From Glandiceps talaboti (Eukaryota > Hemichordata > Enteropneusta > Spengelidae), in contig NC_135551.1 of assembly GCF_964340395.1 (NCBI RefSeq), positions 17,641,003-17,705,002 of the forward strand: a DNA stretch of 64,000 nucleotides, in the 5' to 3' direction. The notes beneath the pieces were generated by a model, which saw only the letters and a program-made list of their open reading frames with translations, did not search any database and was not told where the DNA came from. The translations under genes were made by a program, and so were the position numbers. Shown here piece after piece: positions 59,970-64,000 of this stretch; position 1 is the stretch's first letter, and every line of letters starts with the position of its first letter.

Positions 59970-60311
59970 ATGGAAATATGTAAATTATGTAAACGGGAAG
60001 ATGCACCCCATGATTGTACTAACATTTGCGGTACACTGTTTGGAAAATCCCATTGTTCTTATTGCTGTGATTCGATGGCAAAAATGAACTGGTATGATGT
60101 TATTCATTGTAATATATGTAGAAAATTCAATATACCTCGTGACGATATTTGTAAAAACATTTGTGGTAACATCTATGGACAATTCCACTGTTTTGACTGC
60201 TGTACTTCGTTTAATAAACCTCTAGATGAAAGCTTTCATGACCAAAGAAAAAGTCAAAATATCTATGATCCGAAAAACCACATTAAAAAGTTTTTAAGAG
60301 GTATAATCTAA
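59970..60311 (+). CDS. Intact viral protein with two copies of a cysteine-rich module
   Basis: 113 residues, uninterrupted, ATG 13 bases after the previous gene. Module 1: CKLCKREDAPHDCTNICG, then GKSHCSYCCD. Module 2: CNICRKFNIPRDDICKNICG, then GQFHCFDCCT. Each has C-x2-C, C-x3-C, and H-C-x2-C-C at matching spacing, suggesting two zinc-binding units. The basic C-terminus is KNHIKKFLRGII. No named family recognised. Its intact state while neighbours are broken is notable, although small size alone could explain it. Confidence 0.68.
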   Translation: MEICKLCKREDAPHDCTNICGTLFGKSHCSYCCDSMAKMNWYDVIHCNICRKFNIPRDDICKNICGNIYGQFHCFDCCTSFNKPLDESFHDQRKSQNIYDPKNHIKKFLRGII

Positions 60312-60398
60312 ATTATTATATTTTATCAAGTTCCAAGACTATTTTTATCAATCAACAAAATTCATGTAGAGCCAACACAATATCGATCACTCAAGGTT

Positions 60399-60626
60399 AG
60401 TGTGATTATAAAAGCAATTCTATTATACTTAGGAAAGTATGGTGAAGCAGCTAAAATACCAGAGTTGAAAACGAAGTCATTTTCGCAGAATAATATCCTT
60501 AAACGATTTTGGGACAAATGGAACGCAAAATATCCGGAGATAAGATTTAGTTGGTGGCGTTTACGTTGGCGTCAAACATTTTTAAAAATAAAAGAAAACA
60601 CATTAAAAACACATCAAAAAAAATAA
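60399..60626 (+). CDS. Small basic, Trp-rich viral protein (start uncertain)
   Basis: Open to TAA at 60624. From a GTG near 60402 it reads IIKAILLYLGKYGEAAKIPE, then ILKRFWDKWNAKYPEIRFSW and WRLRWRQTFLKIKEN. No ATG is in frame nearby, so the N-terminus may be lost or in another frame (60330-60400). Basic and aromatic-rich, perhaps nucleic-acid binding. It is the last viral gene seen. Confidence 0.5.
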   Translation, partial: SVIIKAILLYLGKYGEAAKIPELKTKSFSQNNILKRFWDKWNAKYPEIRFSWWRLRWRQTFLKIKENTLKTHQKK

Positions 60627-60656
60627 TTAATGTTATTTAAATCATTATTAAAAAAA

Positions 60657-60931
60657 GGCAAAACCGCTGCTCTGCCGTATAGACCTGCCTTTTTTTCTTT
60701 GTTTTTGGTGTCTTCAATCTCATTTTACTCTCGTACTGACTGTACGGGTTTGTTTGTCTCTTGTTGTCTCTTGTTGTCTTGAGACTTGTTTGTGTAACCT
60801 GTTGTTGTCTTGAGGTTTCTTGTCTGTGTCTCTGGTTATTTTGAGACATTGTATATGTCATTTATTGAGATTGAGACTTTGTGTACACTCATGTGTTTGT
60901 GGCGGTCTATACGACAGAACAGGGTTTTAGC
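60657..60931. mobile_element. Fold-back element at the right edge of the viral genes
   Basis: Inverted arms of about 31-33 bp: AAAACCGCTGCTCTGCCGTA...TAGACC at 60657-60689 and GGTCTATACGACAGAACAGG...GTTTT at 60901-60931. The interior is rich in TTGTTGTCT and GAGACT repeats. It could be a MITE or a rearranged viral terminus. A minus-strand frame inside is Gln/Lys-rich and has no homology. Confidence 0.5.
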
Positions 60932-61204
60932 AAGCAAGCAAGCAAGCAAGCGGCAAGCAATAGTCGACTATTTGGGTACCCAGAGCTGCGCAATTGATGT
61001 TATGATATCTATTCATTTAAGTATGCTAACATTAACACTAAACTCTATCTATGGTTTTAGTGATCCAAGAATGTGGTATACCTTTAATAACAGATAACAC
61101 TGGTGAAACTAAGGTACAAACATATAGTTATTTGTAAACAATAATTACACAGCTAAAAACCACAAAGATTTCACTGAAGTTTTTTTTTTTTTTTTCGATA
61201 ATTC

Positions 61205-61270
61205 GCTTTTCACCAAACAGCTCACCAAACAGCCCGCCGAACAGCCCGCCGAACAGCCCGCCGAACAGCA
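61205..61270. repeat. 11-12-bp minisatellite
   Basis: Units CCAAACAGCTCA, CCAAACAGCCCG and CCGAACAGCCCG repeat about five times, much more GC-rich than the surroundings. Confidence 0.85.
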
Positions 61271-61814
61271 TGATGGGTATATTGTTATGCAAATTCAAAA
61301 ATCAACGTCTTTAACAGGTATGATCATATCTTTAGCACCGTCGATCATACCAACCTGACATAGATACCTTTCTAATAAGTCTCCTACAATAGTGGATAAA
61401 CTCGCATTCTAAATAGTAATAAAAGTATCCACTGACCCTAATATTTGTTTCTTAATAAGTTTCTAACACTATAATACACAGAAATCTTGCCGTCAATTAA
61501 TTGTAAAATCCAACATGGCTGAACTAGATACGTAAAGGCAAGGATAATGACTCATACATGATTGTCCTTTTGACCTGCCGGTGTGTCTGTTTAAACAAAG
61601 GATAGCTAATGCAGCTGTGAGTTGGACTACGCTTAAATATTTACACACACACCAACATTTAATTATTTACCCTAAGCAAATATGAATGTAGCCTTCAAAG
61701 CCACTAGTATAAATAAATTGTTAATCATTAATCTTTCTAGTGTAGGGACCAGTCTTGTTTACTCAAATGTAGGTCAGACCATTTTTTTAATGTTAAAATA
61801 ATTAAATAAGGGGG

Positions 61815-61960
61815 GTTGTCGTTTCACTGGTTCTAGTTTTTGGGTTTACTCAAAATTTAATATAGATTTGACTGTTTTAACTTTAAAAAAACGGTGAAAA
61901 TGGGGGTTGTCGTTTCACTGGTTCTAGTTTTTGAGTTTACTCAAAATTTAATGGGGGTTG
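61815..61960. repeat. Short direct repeat containing GGGGGTTGTCGTTTCACTGG
   Basis: GGGGTTGTCGTTTCACTGGT then TTACTCAAAATTTAAT occurs at about 61811-61862 and again at about 61904-61951, with a third partial start at 61952. Confidence 0.8.
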
Positions 61961-63950
61961 TCGAAAAGTGGTCTCATACTCTAACTTCTATACTACTCTT
62001 GTGTATTCTGTATATGTTGTAAGGATTGACGTTGTGCAGATTAATGTTTGATCAATTTACACAGCTAAAACCCTCAAGGATCCAGTACATTTGTCTGTAA
62101 ATCACTTAGCCTACTGTTGGCTTTTCGTGTTTCCATTAAAACCAAAGATTTCGAATAAGAACATGCATAATAGATGACGGAGACCGTCACTTTATATATA
62201 TAAATATACGTATTGCAACCTGCCAGTACAGAAAACAAGGGACTTGTGTTGCCATCTGGCTACAGGTAGTAATTGCTAATAACTTGGACTATAGTCAAAA
62301 GTTAAAGTCTCAAAATATACATGGTGATTATGAAATACAGAAGTCTTGTAGGGAATAGAATTGACAAAACTCCATATGACTAGACATAGGAACTGCGCTC
62401 ATACGATGATTGTTTCAATATTAAGTATGCATTAATCATGTGACAAGAAAACGTATGAAAACGATCTGATTGGCAGAAATGAAAGGACTATGATTCTGAG
62501 TGGACAAGACAAAAGTGCAGGTGTATAATACAATGAAAAGAAAGAATTTACAATTGCACATAGAGATACACTTAACACCCGGCACAGTATACTTAATATC
62601 TGACACAATACACTTAATATACAGTCATAGTGTCCACGATTATGAAGTGCTGTGTTATCAAGACATTTATGACTGTGAGACACTTCTGTAGCGAGAAATA
62701 GCACGAAGCTTCTTGTTTTGCTTGGGATGAGTTGAGACACTGGCAGCATCATTTGGATAAGTCGGATCATATATTATTCACCAGTTTGGGAACCACACGT
62801 AATGTATCTAATGCACCGCTTTAGGGCATAATCCGAGACAGCACTTAGTCTAGTGTATTGAGTGCTGTGATGACTGTCATTTTGTAAGAAGGTTGTTTAA
62901 AATAGACTGCAATTCTGCTGATATGTATCCCCTTGTAGCGTTTTGCACTATTTTTCATTTTTCCTGCGTGCGTGTGGAAATACAGAGAAATCGGCTACGT
63001 ATTGGTTATCAAGGTATATGAGAAATTACCTCAGTGTTGATGCTGATTAACCAAATTAGGAACTGGATATTCTCATTAAACCTATACTTTGGTGATTGCA
63101 TTTCCTGAAAAATGACAGACTTGCCATTAACACATGTGAGGTCAATAGAAATATGTACAGATTTATGTATGTTGTCGGAATATAGATCAGACGTAATAAA
63201 AAGTGTACACACTTGCAATATTTGAGTACTTTTAAATATTTTGGAAAACAGTAAAACACAATAGTCGATCATTTATGTCCGAGAAATGCGATCATCTTGT
63301 GATTTATACAGGATCCAGGTAAGAGAACTGCAGTTGTAGTTGTATTAGATGACATAATTTGTAATAAATAACAGCAATTTTAGAATCATTGTGGGTATTT
63401 CATTGCAATTGTACTATTGGATGTTAGAGTATGGCTGCAGAGATACAATGTTGTTAAGATACAAGGATAGATAGACACGATAGACAGATAAACCCATTAA
63501 AGTAACCCTCTGCCCTCTTTGGTATGCATGTACAATAGAGCAATTATTGAAGTAACTTAAAATGTCCAGCCTGATTTGAAACATTATTTGCATCTGATTT
63601 ATTTCAAATATATGTTTGACTTTGATGTATGAATTGCTTGCTTAATTTGCACTTATCAACTTAGTTAGATGAACATGTAATTACGTGAGCATGGTGAAAA
63701 AGTAATGTAATTGGCTGATACAAAACTCCCTTCTTCTATTCATGGCCATGGTAGTTTCACTTGTAATAATCAATACCTTACAATAAAAACAAAGAAATAA
63801 GAATTCTTTAGCTGTCTTCCTTTGTAACTTCCATTGACAAAGGCAAAAATTAATAGTAACTTGACAGGTAAACTAAAATTTTGGCATTTAAAAGTTTTTC
63901 GTTGCCTCAGGAGTACTTTCAAAGAATTTGCAGAATAAGCAGAAGTATGA

Positions 63951-63954
<4 letters not shown>

Positions 63955-63994
<40 letters not shown>
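63955..63994. repeat. (TA)n microsatellite
   Basis: About 20 TA units near the window end. Confidence 0.95.
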
Positions 63995-63997
<3 letters not shown>

Positions 63998-64000
63998 AAC

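Larger units (their letters stand above)
60932..64000. other. Right flank, no gene recognised
   Basis: Contains (AAGC)n at 60930-60951, a minisatellite of CAGCCCGCCGAA units at 61205-61270, a roughly 95-bp direct repeat of TTGTCGTTTCACTGGTTCTA (61815-61960), and (TA)n at 63955-63994. No exon with domain signal or RNA gene was found. Confidence 0.5.

Noticed and set aside
60637-60861. Minus-strand Gln/Lys-rich frame as a viral gene
   Set aside because: It lies inside a fold-back with internal TTGTTGTCT repeats, opposes all other viral genes, and has no recognised homology.
61000-64000. DNA polymerase B remnant to complete the Polinton-like element
   Set aside because: I looked for D-x-x-S-L-Y-P and Y-x-D-T-D type motifs in frames right of 60.6 kb and left of 32 kb and saw none.

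Overview
Organism and base level. This is an AT-rich animal nuclear genome: a many-exon gene with GT-AG introns, long microsatellites, and several layers of DNA transposons, LINE fragments, SINE-like repeats and fold-back elements. The receptor family and the viral element point to an aquatic invertebrate (hemichordate, lancelet-like or lophotrochozoan). I cannot name the species. Region 1 (about 1.06-24.2 kb, + strand): one large gene whose 5' end is not seen. I identified 23 exons whose splice phases all agree. They encode, in order, a discoidin (F5/8 type C) domain, a PAN/apple-like domain, a CUB domain, a C-type lectin domain over three exons, seven LDL-receptor class A repeats, an LRR N-cap, four LRRs of one exon each, a rhodopsin-type seven-helix bundle, and a cytoplasmic tail holding a truncated, catalytically degenerate protein-kinase-like segment. 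It is a GRL101/relaxin-receptor-like leucine-rich-repeat GPCR with an unusually decorated ectodomain. Its introns hold microsatellites and fold-back elements. Region 2 (24.2-32.05 kb): 3' UTR, then intergenic DNA with a 143-bp tandem repeat family split by a tRNA-derived SINE, (TA)n arrays and other simple repeats. I see no convincing gene. Region 3 (about 32.06-38.67 kb, resuming 58.83-60.63 kb, + strand): a decayed integrated DNA virus or Polinton/Maverick-like element. All genes lie on one strand: the C-terminal end of an integrase with a chromodomain, a small unknown gene, a ~395-codon unknown gene, two membrane-protein genes (one partly duplicated), a probable double-jelly-roll major capsid protein, an A32/FtsK-like packaging ATPase, and several small conserved-looking genes including one with a duplicated cysteine module. 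Most are broken by frameshifts or stops. I found neither a protein-primed DNA polymerase nor a protease. AT-rich leader motifs precede several start codons. Region 4 (38,678-58,828): a 20.15-kb segment inserted into the viral element, bounded by 259-bp inverted repeats that look identical, beginning CACTA and flanked by a 3-bp TAA target duplication. This is the signature of a CACTA (EnSpm/CMC) transposon, but no transposase is visible. The cargo is old repeat-rich DNA: two LINE reverse-transcriptase relics, a compact LTR retroelement with CTAC target duplication, a Mutator-like fold-back with 9-bp target duplication, microsatellites, and six tiny (23-36 bp) palindromic insertions, most with 6-8 bp flanking duplications. 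The host locus can be dated by nesting: viral insertion, local tandem duplication of a viral segment, then CACTA insertion into the second copy. Region 5 (60.63-64 kb): a small fold-back and simple repeats, with no gene recognised.
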